Shown: positions 52,855-63,214, counted from the stretch's first letter. The stretch: 64,000 nucleotides of DNA from Robertmurraya_A mangrovi (GCF_034427655.1 NZ_JAXOFX010000001.1:554105-618104); one strand, 5' to 3'. Notes: generated by a model from the sequence alone, not told the origin. Program-made: numbers and translations.

Positions 52855-54156
52855 ATGAGCAGACCTATTTTAGACGTAAAAGATGTACCATCACCAAGTC
52901 AGTGGATTACCCTTAGCTTACAGCACTTATTCGCAATGTTCGGAGCAACGATCTTAGTACCTTATCTAGTTGGACTAAGTCCAGCAATCGCACTAATCTC
53001 AAGTGGTCTTGGGACAATAGCATTCTTAATCATAACAAAGTTTCAAGTACCGGCTTACCTAGGTTCTTCCTTCGCTTTCATCGCTCCAATTATAGCGGCA
53101 AAAGCTGCTGGTGGACCAGGAGCTGCCATGATTGGAAGTTTTATGGCAGGTTTGGTTTACGGAATTGTTGCATTAATTATCAAAAAAGCAGGCTACCGTT
53201 GGATCATGAATTTACTGCCTCCAATTGTAACAGGTCCAGTTATCATCGTAATTGGATTAGCTCTTGCAGGTGTAGCAGTCGATATGGCCATGAATAACCC
53301 GGCAACACAGGAATATAGTTTATTACATTTCTCAGCAGGTCTAATCACATTAGCAGCAACTGTAATCTTCTCCATTTATGTTAAAAAAGGAATGTTAAGC
53401 TTAGTACCTATCTTAGCTGGAATTATCGTAGGTTATGTCTACTCACTAGCAATCGGAATTGTAGACTTCTCTTTAGTGGCAAAGGCTAGTTGGTTTGAAA
53501 TGCCGGAATTTTTAGTACCATTTGCAGACTACGAAGTAAGAATAACACTAGATATCGTTCTTTTAATGGTACCAGTAGCAATCGTAACTTTATCTGAACA
53601 CATTGGTCACCAATTAGTATTAAGTAAGGTTGTAGGACGTGATTACATTAAGGAACCAGGCTTACACCGCTCAATCCTTGGTGACGGAATGGCTACAATG
53701 ATCTCTGCGTTAATTGGTGGACCTCCAAAAACAACTTATGGAGAAAATATCGGTGTACTTGCCATTACTCGAGTATACAGTGTATATGTCCTTGCAGGAG
53801 CAGCAGTTATCGCAACTATCTTCGGGTTTATCGGAAAAGTAACAGCGTTAATTAGCTCGATTCCAACACCAGTTATGGGAGGGGTATCCATCCTACTTTT
53901 CGGAATCATCGCTTCATCTGGTCTACGTATGTTAGTGGATAGCAAGATTGATTTCGGAGACAAACGTAACTTAGTAATCTCTTCTGTAATCTTAGTAATT
54001 GGAATCGGTGGAGCGTTTATCAAGGTATCAGAAAGCTTCCAAATTCAAGGAATGGCTCTGGCAGCACTTTTAGGAGTAATCCTTAACCTTATTCTACCTG
54101 GTAAAGAAACAGCAGGTGAAATGTTTATAGAAGAAAAGAAAGATGATGTAGCTTAA
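52855..54156 (+). CDS. pyrP: Uracil permease PyrP
   Basis: 433 residues, NCS2/UraA family uracil-proton symporter, about 12-14 membrane segments. Characteristic stretches are HLFAMFGATILVPYLVGL (about 23-40) and VTLSEHIGHQLVLSKVVGRD (about 243-262), the latter holding the conserved Glu/His of the substrate site, and SALIGGPPKTTYGENIG (about 283-299). AAAGGAGC precedes ATG 52855. It lies between attenuators 2 and 3. Confidence 0.95.
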   Translation: MSRPILDVKDVPSPSQWITLSLQHLFAMFGATILVPYLVGLSPAIALISSGLGTIAFLIITKFQVPAYLGSSFAFIAPIIAAKAAGGPGAAMIGSFMAGLVYGIVALIIKKAGYRWIMNLLPPIVTGPVIIVIGLALAGVAVDMAMNNPATQEYSLLHFSAGLITLAATVIFSIYVKKGMLSLVPILAGIIVGYVYSLAIGIVDFSLVAKASWFEMPEFLVPFADYEVRITLDIVLLMVPVAIVTLSEHIGHQLVLSKVVGRDYIKEPGLHRSILGDGMATMISALIGGPPKTTYGENIGVLAITRVYSVYVLAGAAVIATIFGFIGKVTALISSIPTPVMGGVSILLFGIIASSGLRMLVDSKIDFGDKRNLVISSVILVIGIGGAFIKVSESFQIQGMALAALLGVILNLILPGKETAGEMFIEEKKDDVA

Positions 54157-54173
54157 TACCACCTTTTAAAGGA

Positions 54174-54290
54174 AGTCCAGAGAGGCTAAGAAGGGTGTTG
54201 AAAGTCAAGTCATTACGGGTAAAGTATACCCTTAAAATGACAAGCTTTTAACTAATCAGCACCCTGACCAAAGTAGTCAGGGTGCTTTTT
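54174..54290 (+). promoter_or_regulatory. PyrR attenuator 3 (pyrP-pyrB)
   Basis: AGTCCAGAGAGGCT (54174-54187) matches the PyrR-binding consensus; terminator GCACCCTGAC / GTCAGGGTGC (54259-54268 and 54276-54285) with TTTTT follows. Confidence 0.95.
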
Positions 54291-54330
54291 GCATAAGAGA
54301 TTAAAGTTTCAGGGATTTGGGGGAATCGTT

Positions 54331-55269
54331 GTGAAGCACTTATTGACCACATCAGAATTATCAATATCTGAAATCGAACAAATACTTTCAGAGGCTCGAG
54401 GCTTTAAAGCTGGTGAAAGTTGGTTACCGCATAACCAGACCTTCGTTGCAAACTTATTTTTTGAACCAAGTACTAGAACAAAGTGCAGTTTTGAAGTAGC
54501 AGAAAGGAAATTAGGCTTAGAGGTTATTCCTTTTGAAGTGGCAACTTCTAGCGTACTTAAAGGAGAAACTTTGTATGATACGATTCGCACTTTAGAATCA
54601 GTTGGTGTAAATGCGGTAGTGATTCGACACAATATTGATAATTATTTTGACGAATTAGTAGGGAAAACAAACATCCCGATTTTAAATGCAGGAGATGGTT
54701 GTGGACATCATCCTACACAGTCTTTATTGGATTTAATGACCATTCAAGAGGAATTTGAGACGTTTCAAGGAATCAAGGTAGCTATCATCGGTGACATTCG
54801 CCATAGCAGAGTCGCCAGGTCAAATGCAGATGCGCTTGTAAGGCTTGGAGCTGAAGTTGTGTTTTCAGGACCACAAGAGTGGTTTGATGAATCTATGCGT
54901 CAAAATGGTCATTACGAAAATATTGATACAGCGATTGAAACTTCAGATGTGGTTATGCTCTTAAGAATACAACACGAAAGACATAGTGACTCAGATAAAC
55001 ATACTGCCGAAGAGTACCACAGACAATACGGGTTAACTATTGATCGAGAAAAGAAAATGAAGCCAAATAGCATTATTATGCATCCTGCACCCGTAAATCG
55101 AGATGTAGAAATTGATGGTAGATTAGTAGAATGCGAGCGTTCAAGAATCTTTAAACAAATGGAAAATGGTGTTTACGTAAGAATGGCTGTGTTAAAAAGA
55201 GCACTAGATCAATATCAAGGAGGAGTTAATAATGTCAATGATTATCAAAAACGGTTACTTGCTTACTGA
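54331..55269 (+). CDS. pyrB: Aspartate carbamoyltransferase catalytic subunit
   Basis: 312 residues from GTG 54331 (MKHLLTTSELS), with a GGGGGA ribosome site; a longer in-frame extension overlaps the attenuator terminator and is unlikely to be translated. Transfers carbamoyl from carbamoyl phosphate to aspartate. The carbamoyl phosphate motif FFEPSTRTKCSF (about 46-57) and HPAPVNRDVEI (about 250-260) are clear. No regulatory subunit gene is present, as in Bacillus. Its end overlaps pyrC by 38 bases. Confidence 0.95.
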   Translation: MKHLLTTSELSISEIEQILSEARGFKAGESWLPHNQTFVANLFFEPSTRTKCSFEVAERKLGLEVIPFEVATSSVLKGETLYDTIRTLESVGVNAVVIRHNIDNYFDELVGKTNIPILNAGDGCGHHPTQSLLDLMTIQEEFETFQGIKVAIIGDIRHSRVARSNADALVRLGAEVVFSGPQEWFDESMRQNGHYENIDTAIETSDVVMLLRIQHERHSDSDKHTAEEYHRQYGLTIDREKKMKPNSIIMHPAPVNRDVEIDGRLVECERSRIFKQMENGVYVRMAVLKRALDQYQGGVNNVNDYQKRLLAY

Positions 55270-56518
55270 GAATGGTGATTTGGAAAAAAACGATATCTTC
55301 ATTCAAGATGGAGTCATCCAAGAAATCGCAGAGAGTATTCAAAGTGAGGCGACTGAAACGATTGACGCTGAGGGTTTATTAATTGCTCCAGGCTTTATTG
55401 ATCTTCACGTACATTTACGTGAACCAGGTGGAGAAAAAAAGGAAACAATTGAAACAGGAACTCTTGCTGCAGCTAAAGGTGGCTTCACAACGATTGCTGC
55501 CATGCCAAATACTCGCCCGGTACCAGATACGAAGGAACAGCTTGAATGGTTAAATAAAAGAATTGAAGAAACTGCAGCGGTTAAGGTACTTCCATATGCT
55601 TCAATCACCATTAGGGAACTTGGTCAGGAGTTAACTGATTTTGATGCATTAAAGAGTGCAGGTGCATTTGCTTTTACTGATGATGGAGTAGGAGTTCAAT
55701 CTGCTGCCATGATGCTAAATGCAATGAAAAATGCTTCAAAGATAAACATGCCAATTGTTGCACACTGTGAAGAAAATACTCTCATTAATAAAGGTTCTGT
55801 TCATGAAGGAACATTCTCCAAAGAAAACGGCTTAAATGGTATTCCTTCTGTATGTGAATCTGTACATATAGCAAGGGATGTTCTGCTTGCTGAAGCGGCT
55901 GACTGTCACTACCATGTTTGTCACATTAGTACAAAAGAGTCTGTGAGAGTGGTAAGAGATGCAAAACGTGCTGGAATTAAAGTTACAGCCGAGGTTACAC
56001 CACACCATCTGCTTCTATGCGATGAAGATATCCCTGGTTTAGATACAAACTATAAAATGAATCCTCCACTAAGAGGGAGTGCTGATCGAGATGCGCTAAT
56101 CGAGGGATTACTAGATGGGACGATTGATTTTATCGCAACGGACCATGCGCCTCATATGGCAGAGGAAAAAGAAGAAGGAATGCAGCTAGCTCCATTTGGA
56201 ATTGTTGGACTAGAAACAGCTTTCCCACTTCTTTATACACACTTTGTTGAAAAAGGAATTCTAACTTTAAAACAATTAATCGACTTCTTAACAGTAAAAC
56301 CAGCAGAAACATTTAGTTTAAAATCTGGAAAAATTGAAATAGGTGCTCATGCAGATATCGTGTTATTAGATCTAAAACATAAAGAGTCAATTGACCCTAA
56401 TCAGTTTTTATCAAAAGGCAGAAATACTCCGTTTGCTGGTTGGGAATGCAAAGGCTGGCCGGTAACAACATTGGTTGATGGAAAAATAGCTTGGAGTAAA
56501 GGGAGCGTTGAAGTATGA
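55232..56518 (+). CDS. pyrC: Dihydroorotase
   Basis: 428 residues, amidohydrolase superfamily type I. Metal motif DLHVHLREPGGE (about 58-69); the family-typical ATDHAPH (about 303-309) and the KMNPPLR (about 275) segments are seen. Interconverts N-carbamoyl-aspartate and dihydroorotate. AAGGAGG precedes ATG 55232, inside pyrB. Stop TGA overlaps the carA ATG (ATGA). Confidence 0.96.
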   Translation: MSMIIKNGYLLTENGDLEKNDIFIQDGVIQEIAESIQSEATETIDAEGLLIAPGFIDLHVHLREPGGEKKETIETGTLAAAKGGFTTIAAMPNTRPVPDTKEQLEWLNKRIEETAAVKVLPYASITIRELGQELTDFDALKSAGAFAFTDDGVGVQSAAMMLNAMKNASKINMPIVAHCEENTLINKGSVHEGTFSKENGLNGIPSVCESVHIARDVLLAEAADCHYHVCHISTKESVRVVRDAKRAGIKVTAEVTPHHLLLCDEDIPGLDTNYKMNPPLRGSADRDALIEGLLDGTIDFIATDHAPHMAEEKEEGMQLAPFGIVGLETAFPLLYTHFVEKGILTLKQLIDFLTVKPAETFSLKSGKIEIGAHADIVLLDLKHKESIDPNQFLSKGRNTPFAGWECKGWPVTTLVDGKIAWSKGSVEV

Positions 56519-57621
56519 AAAAACAATTAATTCTTGAAGATGGAACGGTGTTTGTTGGTGAAGGTTTCGGTAGTAATAGCCCTTCCATTGGTGAAGTCGT
56601 TTTCAATACAGGTATGACAGGTTATCAAGAGATTTTATCTGACCCATCTTACTGTGGTCAAATCGTAACATTAACTTATCCATTAATTGGGAACTATGGA
56701 ATCAACCGAGATGATTTTGAATCTATTACTCCAGCTATTAGTGGTTTTATCGTAAAAGAAGCAGCAGATTTTCCTTCTAACTGGAGAAGTGAAACGTCTT
56801 TAGATGAGTACTTTAAAATTAAAAACATCCCTGGTATTGCGGGAATTGATACGAGGAAGTTAACGAGAATTATTCGTCAGTACGGAACACTTAAAGGTGC
56901 TATCTGTAATATGGAAGAAAACGTTGATTCTGTCATTGAAAAGTTAAGAGCCACTCACTTAAGAAATGACCAAGTGAAACAAGTATCAACCAAAACGCCT
57001 TATCCAAGTCCTGGACGAGGAAATAGAGTGGTACTAGTAGATTTCGGTATGAAACATGGTATTTTAAGAGAATTAAATAAACGTGATTGTGATGTAATTG
57101 TTGTTCCTTATAACACGACTGCAGAAGAAATCCTAAACTTAAGCCCAGATGGTGTCATGCTTTCTAACGGACCTGGGGATCCAAAGGATGTACCTGAGGC
57201 AATTACGATGATACAAGGATTGTTAGGCAAGGTGCCATTATTCGGAATCTGTTTAGGTCACCAATTATTTGCCCTAGCTTGTGGAGCTAATACAGAAAAG
57301 ATGAAGTTCGGACATAGAGGATCAAACCATCCAGTTAAAGACTTAACAACAGGTAAAGTGGCTCTTACTTCACAAAATCATGGCTATGCTGTTGAGCCTG
57401 ATTCTATTGTCGGAACAAAGCTAGAAGTAACTCATATTGCCTTAAATGATGGAACAATTGAAGGATTAAAGCATAAAGATGTACCTGCGTTCACGGTACA
57501 ATATCACCCTGAAGCATCACCAGGACCAGAGGATGCGAACCATTTATTTGAACGATTTTTACAAATGATTGAATCTAAGAAACAGGAAGGTGCTTATACA
57601 TGCCAAAGCGTACAGATATAA
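56515..57621 (+). CDS. carA: Carbamoyl phosphate synthase small subunit (pyrimidine-specific)
   Basis: 368 residues. Glutamine amidotransferase chain: N-terminal domain (VGEVVFNTGMTGYQEILSDP, about 25-44) and the class I glutaminase with the nucleophile Cys in LFGICLGHQL (about 241-250) and the dyad HPEAS (about 327-331). It delivers ammonia to the large subunit. ATG overlaps the pyrC stop; the 3' end overlaps carB by 22 bases. Equivalent to Bacillus pyrAA. Confidence 0.95.
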   Translation: MKKQLILEDGTVFVGEGFGSNSPSIGEVVFNTGMTGYQEILSDPSYCGQIVTLTYPLIGNYGINRDDFESITPAISGFIVKEAADFPSNWRSETSLDEYFKIKNIPGIAGIDTRKLTRIIRQYGTLKGAICNMEENVDSVIEKLRATHLRNDQVKQVSTKTPYPSPGRGNRVVLVDFGMKHGILRELNKRDCDVIVVPYNTTAEEILNLSPDGVMLSNGPGDPKDVPEAITMIQGLLGKVPLFGICLGHQLFALACGANTEKMKFGHRGSNHPVKDLTTGKVALTSQNHGYAVEPDSIVGTKLEVTHIALNDGTIEGLKHKDVPAFTVQYHPEASPGPEDANHLFERFLQMIESKKQEGAYTCQSVQI

Positions 57622-60600
57622 ATAGTATTTTAGTAATCGGATCAGGACCTATCGTTATCGGGCAAGCAGCTGAGTTTGATTATGCTGGTACTCAAGCTTG
57701 TATCGCACTTAAAGAAGAGGGTTACCGTGTAATTCTAGTAAACTCCAATCCTGCAACAATTATGACAGATACAGAGATTGCGGATGCAGTCTATATTGAA
57801 CCACTTACTCTTGAATTTGTGAGCCGAATCATTCGTAAAGAGCGTCCAGATGCATTAGTGCCAACGTTAGGTGGGCAAACGGGCCTAAACTTAGCTGTAG
57901 AATTAGCAAAATCAGGTGTATTAGAAGAATGTGGTGTTGAAATTTTAGGAACGAAATTATCCGCTATTGAACAGGCAGAAGATCGTGATTTATTCAGAAC
58001 ATTAATGAACGATTTAAACGAGCCAGTACCTGAAAGTGAAATTATCCATAACTTAGAAGAAGCCTATAAATTTGTTGAAGTGGTAGGTTACCCAGTTATC
58101 GTTCGTCCTGCCTTTACTCTAGGTGGAACTGGTGGAGGAATTTGTCACGATGAAGAAGAACTAATCGAAATCGTGACAAGTGGGTTGAAAAACAGCCCAG
58201 TAACTCAGTGTTTACTTGAAAAGAGTATCGCTGGTTTTAAAGAGATAGAATACGAGGTAATGAGAGACTCAAACGACAATGCGATTGTAGTTTGTAACAT
58301 GGAAAATATCGACCCAGTTGGAGTTCACACAGGAGATTCAATTGTAGTGGCACCAAGTATGACTTTAAGTGACCGTGAATACCAACTGTTAAGAAATACA
58401 TCATTAAAAATCATCCGCGCATTAGGAATTGAAGGTGGCTGTAACGTTCAGTTAGCTCTAGATCCATATAGCTTTAATTACTACATTATCGAAGTGAATC
58501 CAAGGGTAAGCCGCTCATCAGCACTTGCTTCAAAAGCAACTGGTTATCCAATTGCGAAATTAGCGGCTAAAATTGCGGTTGGTTTAACGCTGGATGAAAT
58601 GATGAATCCTGTTACAGGGAAAACTTATGCATGTTTTGAACCAGCACTAGATTATATCGTTACGAAAATTCCACGCTGGCCATTTGATAAGTTTGAATCT
58701 GCTAATCGTTCATTAGGAACACAAATGAAAGCAACGGGTGAAGTCATGGCGATTGGGCGTACGTTTGAAGAGTCATTATTAAAAGCCATTCGCTCACTTG
58801 AAGCAAACGTATTCCACTTAGCACTAAATGATGCTGACGAGATTGATAATGAGCTTTTAGAAAAACGTATTAGAAAAGCTGGAGATGAGAGATTATTCTA
58901 CATTGGTGAAGCATTAAGACGTGGAGTAACAATCGAAACGATTCACGAATGGAGCCAGATTGACTTATTCTTCCTTAATAAAATGGCTAGAATTATCACA
59001 TTTGAAAAGGCTTTGGCTACAGTACCTTTTGATGCTGAAATGGGTAGAAAAGCAAAAGAAATGGGCTTTGCAGATTCTGTACTTGCAGAACTATGGAATG
59101 CTACAGAAATCGAAGTATACAACTGGAGAAAAGAGCAAAATATTATCCCAGTTTATAAAATGGTTGACACGTGTGCAGCTGAGTTCGAATCAGAAACTCC
59201 TTATTTCTACGGAACATATGAAGATGAAAACGAATCAATCGTAACAGACAGAAAAAGTGTGGTTGTACTTGGTTCAGGTCCAATCCGTATTGGTCAAGGA
59301 ATTGAGTTTGATTACTCTACTGTACATGCTGTATGGGCGATCAGAGAAGCAGGCTATGAAGCAATTATCATCAATAATAACCCAGAAACGGTTTCCACTG
59401 ACTTCAGTATTTCTGACAAACTATACTTTGAGCCGTTAACGATTGAAGATGTTATGCACATTATCGACCTTGAAAAGCCTGAAGGAGTAGTGGTTCAATT
59501 TGGTGGTCAAACAGCGATCAACTTAGCTTCTAAGTTAGTAGAACGCGGTGTGAAAATTCTTGGAACAAGCTTAGAGGATTTAGATCGTGCAGAAAATCGT
59601 GATAAGTTTGAACATGCCTTAACAAATTTAAACATTCCACAACCTAAAGGTAAAACGGCTTTATCCGTTGAAGAAGCGATTGAAATTGCTACGGAGATTG
59701 GCTACCCAGTACTAGTAAGACCATCATACGTACTTGGTGGAAGAGCGATGGAGATTGTTTATAAAGAAGAAGAGCTTTTACACTACATGAAAAATGCGGT
59801 TAAAGTAAATCCAGAGCATCCTGTTCTAATTGACCGCTATTTAACAGGTAAAGAAATTGAAGTAGATGCGATTTGTGATGGCGAAACGGTTGTGATCCCA
59901 GGAATCATGGAACACATCGAGCGCGCTGGTGTTCACTCTGGTGACTCGATTGCTGTCTATCCGCCACAAAGTATTTCTAACGTATTAAGAGAAAAATTAG
60001 TAGACTACACAATGAAACTGGCTAAGGGCTTAGGAATTGTTGGGCTATTAAATATCCAATATGTAGTGGCAAAAGAAGAAGTCTATGTACTTGAAGTAAA
60101 TCCTCGCTCAAGTCGTACTGTACCGTTCTTAAGTAAAATTACAAACGTGCCGATGGCGAAAATAGCAACAAAAGTGATCCTAGGTCAGTCCCTAAAACAA
60201 CAAGGATATGAGTCAGGCTTAGTTCCAGAAAAATCAGGTGTATACGTAAAAGTACCGGTGTTCTCTTTTGCTAAGCTAAGAAGAGTAGATATCACATTAG
60301 GTCCAGAAATGAAATCTACTGGTGAAGTAATGGGGAAAGACTCAACACTTGAAAAAGCTTTATATAAAGGATTAGTAGCATCAGGTATGAAGATTCCTAA
60401 CTTCGGTACGGTGTTAATGACAGTTGCAGATAAAGACAAAGAAGAAGCTCTACAACTGGCACAAAGATTCGTGTCGATTGGCTACAGATTAATGGCAACT
60501 AGCGGAACGGCACAATTCTTACAAGATGCTGGTATTCCAGTAAAGGTAGTAGACAAAATTGGGTCAGAAGGCCCTAACTTAATTGATGTGATTAGAAATG

Positions 60601-60812
60601 GAGAAGCACAATTTATTCTAAACACTTTCTCTAAAGGAAAACAACCTGCACGTGATGGCTTTAGAATTAGAAGAGAATCAGTTGAAAATGGTATCCCATG
60701 CTTAACATCTCTTGATACGGCTGAAGCGATTTTAAGAGTACTAGAATCAATGAACTTCTCTGCTGAGGCGATGGATAAACAGGTTGAAAAACGGGAGGCG
60801 GTCTTATCGTGA
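57600..60812 (+). CDS. carB: Carbamoyl phosphate synthase large subunit
   Basis: 1070 residues, usual length. Two homologous ATP-grasp halves (about 1-400 and 550-940), each beginning with a VIGSGPIVIGQAAEFDYAG-type segment (11-29 and 555-575); the synthase motifs ALVPTLGGQTGLNLAVEL and VVVQFGGQTAINLASKLV are clear. The C-terminal domain (from ~935) is the allosteric region. Makes carbamoyl phosphate from bicarbonate, ATP and ammonia. Overlaps carA at its start and pyrK by four bases at its end. Confidence 0.97.
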   Translation: MPKRTDINSILVIGSGPIVIGQAAEFDYAGTQACIALKEEGYRVILVNSNPATIMTDTEIADAVYIEPLTLEFVSRIIRKERPDALVPTLGGQTGLNLAVELAKSGVLEECGVEILGTKLSAIEQAEDRDLFRTLMNDLNEPVPESEIIHNLEEAYKFVEVVGYPVIVRPAFTLGGTGGGICHDEEELIEIVTSGLKNSPVTQCLLEKSIAGFKEIEYEVMRDSNDNAIVVCNMENIDPVGVHTGDSIVVAPSMTLSDREYQLLRNTSLKIIRALGIEGGCNVQLALDPYSFNYYIIEVNPRVSRSSALASKATGYPIAKLAAKIAVGLTLDEMMNPVTGKTYACFEPALDYIVTKIPRWPFDKFESANRSLGTQMKATGEVMAIGRTFEESLLKAIRSLEANVFHLALNDADEIDNELLEKRIRKAGDERLFYIGEALRRGVTIETIHEWSQIDLFFLNKMARIITFEKALATVPFDAEMGRKAKEMGFADSVLAELWNATEIEVYNWRKEQNIIPVYKMVDTCAAEFESETPYFYGTYEDENESIVTDRKSVVVLGSGPIRIGQGIEFDYSTVHAVWAIREAGYEAIIINNNPETVSTDFSISDKLYFEPLTIEDVMHIIDLEKPEGVVVQFGGQTAINLASKLVERGVKILGTSLEDLDRAENRDKFEHALTNLNIPQPKGKTALSVEEAIEIATEIGYPVLVRPSYVLGGRAMEIVYKEEELLHYMKNAVKVNPEHPVLIDRYLTGKEIEVDAICDGETVVIPGIMEHIERAGVHSGDSIAVYPPQSISNVLREKLVDYTMKLAKGLGIVGLLNIQYVVAKEEVYVLEVNPRSSRTVPFLSKITNVPMAKIATKVILGQSLKQQGYESGLVPEKSGVYVKVPVFSFAKLRRVDITLGPEMKSTGEVMGKDSTLEKALYKGLVASGMKIPNFGTVLMTVADKDKEEALQLAQRFVSIGYRLMATSGTAQFLQDAGIPVKVVDKIGSEGPNLIDVIRNGEAQFILNTFSKGKQPARDGFRIRRESVENGIPCLTSLDTAEAILRVLESMNFSAEAMDKQVEKREAVLS

Positions 60813-61588
60813 TCAAAAACGAACTTTGTACCATCATCTCTCAAAAAGAAATCGCTGAAAATATTTATGAGCTCACCCTACAAGGTGAGCTCGTTCAAAG
60901 TATGAATGAACCTGGCCAATTTGTTCACATCAAAGTGAGTAACGGTTTTGATCCACTGTTAAGAAGACCGATTAGTATTGCGAATATTGATCAGTTTAAT
61001 AACCAGTTTACGATGATTTACCGAAAAGAGGGTCACGGAACAACATTATTATCGGAAAAATTAGCTGGCCAAACGGTAGACGTTTTAGGTCCACTAGGAA
61101 ATGGTTTCCCAGTTGAAGCGATTAAAAGTGGAGAAACCGCACTTTTAGTAGGTGGGGGAATTGGAGTACCACCTTTATATGAATTATCACAGAGATTAGT
61201 AGAACGTGGTGTGAAGGTTATTCATGTACTAGGTTTCCAATCAAAAGCAGCTGTGTTTTACGAAGAAGCTTTTGCTAGGTTAGGAGATACTTTTGTCGCT
61301 ACAGTAGATGGAACTCACGGAACAAAAGGATTTGTTACGAATGTAATTGAAAATAACAACCTAGACTTTGATGTTTTATACACTTGTGGTCCAACTCCTA
61401 TGTTAAGAGCATTAGAGCAAGGATACTCTCATAAAAAGGTGTATTTATCACTAGAAGAACGTATGGGTTGTGGAATTGGAGCTTGTTTTGCATGTGTTTG
61501 TCATACAGGTGATGATCCTACAGGATATACGTATAAAAAAGTATGTAGTGATGGTCCAGTATTTAAAGCAGGGGAGGTTGTCATATGA
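60809..61588 (+). CDS. pyrK: Dihydroorotate dehydrogenase electron transfer subunit
   Basis: 259 residues from GTG 60809. FAD/[2Fe-2S] protein that passes electrons from PyrD to NAD. FAD motif RRPISIAN (about 52-59), nucleotide-binding LLVGGGIGVPPLYEL (about 113-127), and the iron-sulfur cluster cysteines in CGIGACFACVCHTGDD and KVCSDGPVF (about 219-252). It overlaps carB by four bases and pyrD by four, consistent with tight coupling. Confidence 0.95.
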   Translation: MIKNELCTIISQKEIAENIYELTLQGELVQSMNEPGQFVHIKVSNGFDPLLRRPISIANIDQFNNQFTMIYRKEGHGTTLLSEKLAGQTVDVLGPLGNGFPVEAIKSGETALLVGGGIGVPPLYELSQRLVERGVKVIHVLGFQSKAAVFYEEAFARLGDTFVATVDGTHGTKGFVTNVIENNNLDFDVLYTCGPTPMLRALEQGYSHKKVYLSLEERMGCGIGACFACVCHTGDDPTGYTYKKVCSDGPVFKAGEVVI

Positions 61589-62526
61589 ACCGATTGCAAG
61601 TAGAGCTACCAGGTTTAAATCTAAAAAATCCAATTATGCCAGCTTCAGGTTGCTTTGGATTTGGTAGAGAATACAGTCAATTTTATGACCTAAGTACGTT
61701 AGGTGCCATTATGATTAAAGCAACAACCGTCGAGCCACGTTTCGGAAATCCAACGCCAAGGGTTGCTGAGACTTCAGCGGGTATGTTAAATGCAATCGGC
61801 TTGCAAAATCCTGGACTTGATAAAGTAATTAATGAAGAGCTTACATGGTTAGAACAATTTGATGTACCTATTATAGCCAACGTTGCAGGATCTTTAGAAG
61901 AAGACTACGTTCAAGTGGCAAAGGAAATCTCTAAATCACCAAATGTTCACGCTCTAGAATTGAACATTTCTTGCCCAAATGTAAAAACAGGTGGAATCGC
62001 TTTTGGTACCATTCCTGAAATTGCAAAGGGTTTAACGAAGAAAGTAAAGGCCGTTTCAGACGTACCCGTTTATGTTAAGCTTTCACCTAATGTTTCTAAC
62101 ATCGTTGAAATGGCAAAAGCGGTTGAAGCAGGTGGTGCAGATGGATTAACAATGATTAACACGTTAATTGGTATGCGAATTGATTTAAAGACGGGTGTAC
62201 CTGTATTAGCAAATAAAACAGGTGGATTATCTGGTCCGGCCATCAAACCAGTGGCTATTCGAATGATTCACGAGGTTAGCCAACATGTTTCTCTACCAAT
62301 CATAGGAATGGGTGGGGTTCAGTCTGCAGAAGATGTGATTGAATTTTTCTACGCTGGAGCAAGTGCAGTTGCTGTAGGAACAGCCAACTTTGTCGATCCT
62401 CTCATCTGTCCTAAAATTATTGAGGAATTACCTGAATTGTTAACTGAGTTAGGCTTTGATCATATTTCGGAATGTACGGGAAGGAGCTGGAATAAACGTG
62501 AAAAACTCGCTCATAGTCGCGCTTGA
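61585..62526 (+). CDS. pyrD: Dihydroorotate dehydrogenase class 1B catalytic subunit
   Basis: 313 residues. FMN enzyme of the B type paired with PyrK. N-terminal NPIMPASGCFGFGREYSQFY (about 15-34), and active-site Cys in ELNISCPNVKTGG (about 130-142), the hallmark of class 1B. VPVYVKLSPNV and MINTLIGMRID are family-typical. ATG 61585 overlaps the pyrK stop (ATGA). Its last 29 bases overlap the start of pyrF. Confidence 0.95.
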   Translation: MNRLQVELPGLNLKNPIMPASGCFGFGREYSQFYDLSTLGAIMIKATTVEPRFGNPTPRVAETSAGMLNAIGLQNPGLDKVINEELTWLEQFDVPIIANVAGSLEEDYVQVAKEISKSPNVHALELNISCPNVKTGGIAFGTIPEIAKGLTKKVKAVSDVPVYVKLSPNVSNIVEMAKAVEAGGADGLTMINTLIGMRIDLKTGVPVLANKTGGLSGPAIKPVAIRMIHEVSQHVSLPIIGMGGVQSAEDVIEFFYAGASAVAVGTANFVDPLICPKIIEELPELLTELGFDHISECTGRSWNKREKLAHSRA

Positions 62527-63214
62527 TTTTGCAAATAAACAAGAAGTTCATCAATTTTTAGAACCGTTCGGTAATGAACAACTTTTTGTAAAAGTAGGAA
62601 TGGAGCTCTTTTATCAAGAAGGTCCAAGTATCGTGTATGAATTAAAGGAGAAAAACCACCAAGTATTCTTAGATTTGAAGCTACATGACATTCCGAATAC
62701 AGTGGGAAGTGCGATGAGAGGGTTAGCGAAACTAGGCGTTGATCTTGTCAATGTTCACGCTGCAGGTGGGAAAGACATGATGATGGCTGCTCTTGAAGGA
62801 TTAGAAGTAGGAACGCCTGCTGGATTTGTAAGGCCAAAATGTATTGCTGTAACGCAACTCACTAGCACATCTGAAGAGCAAATGAATAGAGAGCAATTAA
62901 TTAATGTGTCACTAGAACAGTCTGTGCTGCATTATGCAAGTTTAGCAAACTCTGCAGGGTTAGATGGTGTTGTTTGTTCTTCACATGAAGCTAGTATAAT
63001 CCGTGAACAAGTTGGAGCAGACTTTTTAACAGTCACACCTGGTATTCGTTTAGCATCTGATGAAGTCCAAGACCAAAAAAGAGTAGCAACGCCTGAGTTT
63101 GCACGTGGGGCCGGAGTATCAGCGATTGTAGTTGGCCGTTCAATTACAAGAGCAGAGGATTCAGTACAAAGTTATCATCAATATAAACAAGCATGGGAGG
63201 GCGTATTAAAATGA
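62498..63214 (+). CDS. pyrF: Orotidine 5'-phosphate decarboxylase
   Basis: 238 residues from GTG 62498 (MKNSLIVALDFANK), with GGAAGGAG upstream; an earlier in-frame start would lie deeper in pyrD with no site. Makes UMP from OMP. Catalytic loop VFLDLKLHDIPNT (about 58-70) carries the Lys-Asp pair, and the phosphate site TPGIR / VGRSIT (about 184-188 and 215-220) is present. Four-base overlap with the pyrE coding region. Confidence 0.95.
   Translation: MKNSLIVALDFANKQEVHQFLEPFGNEQLFVKVGMELFYQEGPSIVYELKEKNHQVFLDLKLHDIPNTVGSAMRGLAKLGVDLVNVHAAGGKDMMMAALEGLEVGTPAGFVRPKCIAVTQLTSTSEEQMNREQLINVSLEQSVLHYASLANSAGLDGVVCSSHEASIIREQVGADFLTVTPGIRLASDEVQDQKRVATPEFARGAGVSAIVVGRSITRAEDSVQSYHQYKQAWEGVLK

Noticed and set aside
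54289..54330. Longer start for pyrB
   Set aside because: The extension overlaps the attenuator terminator T-run; GTG 54331 has a proper site.
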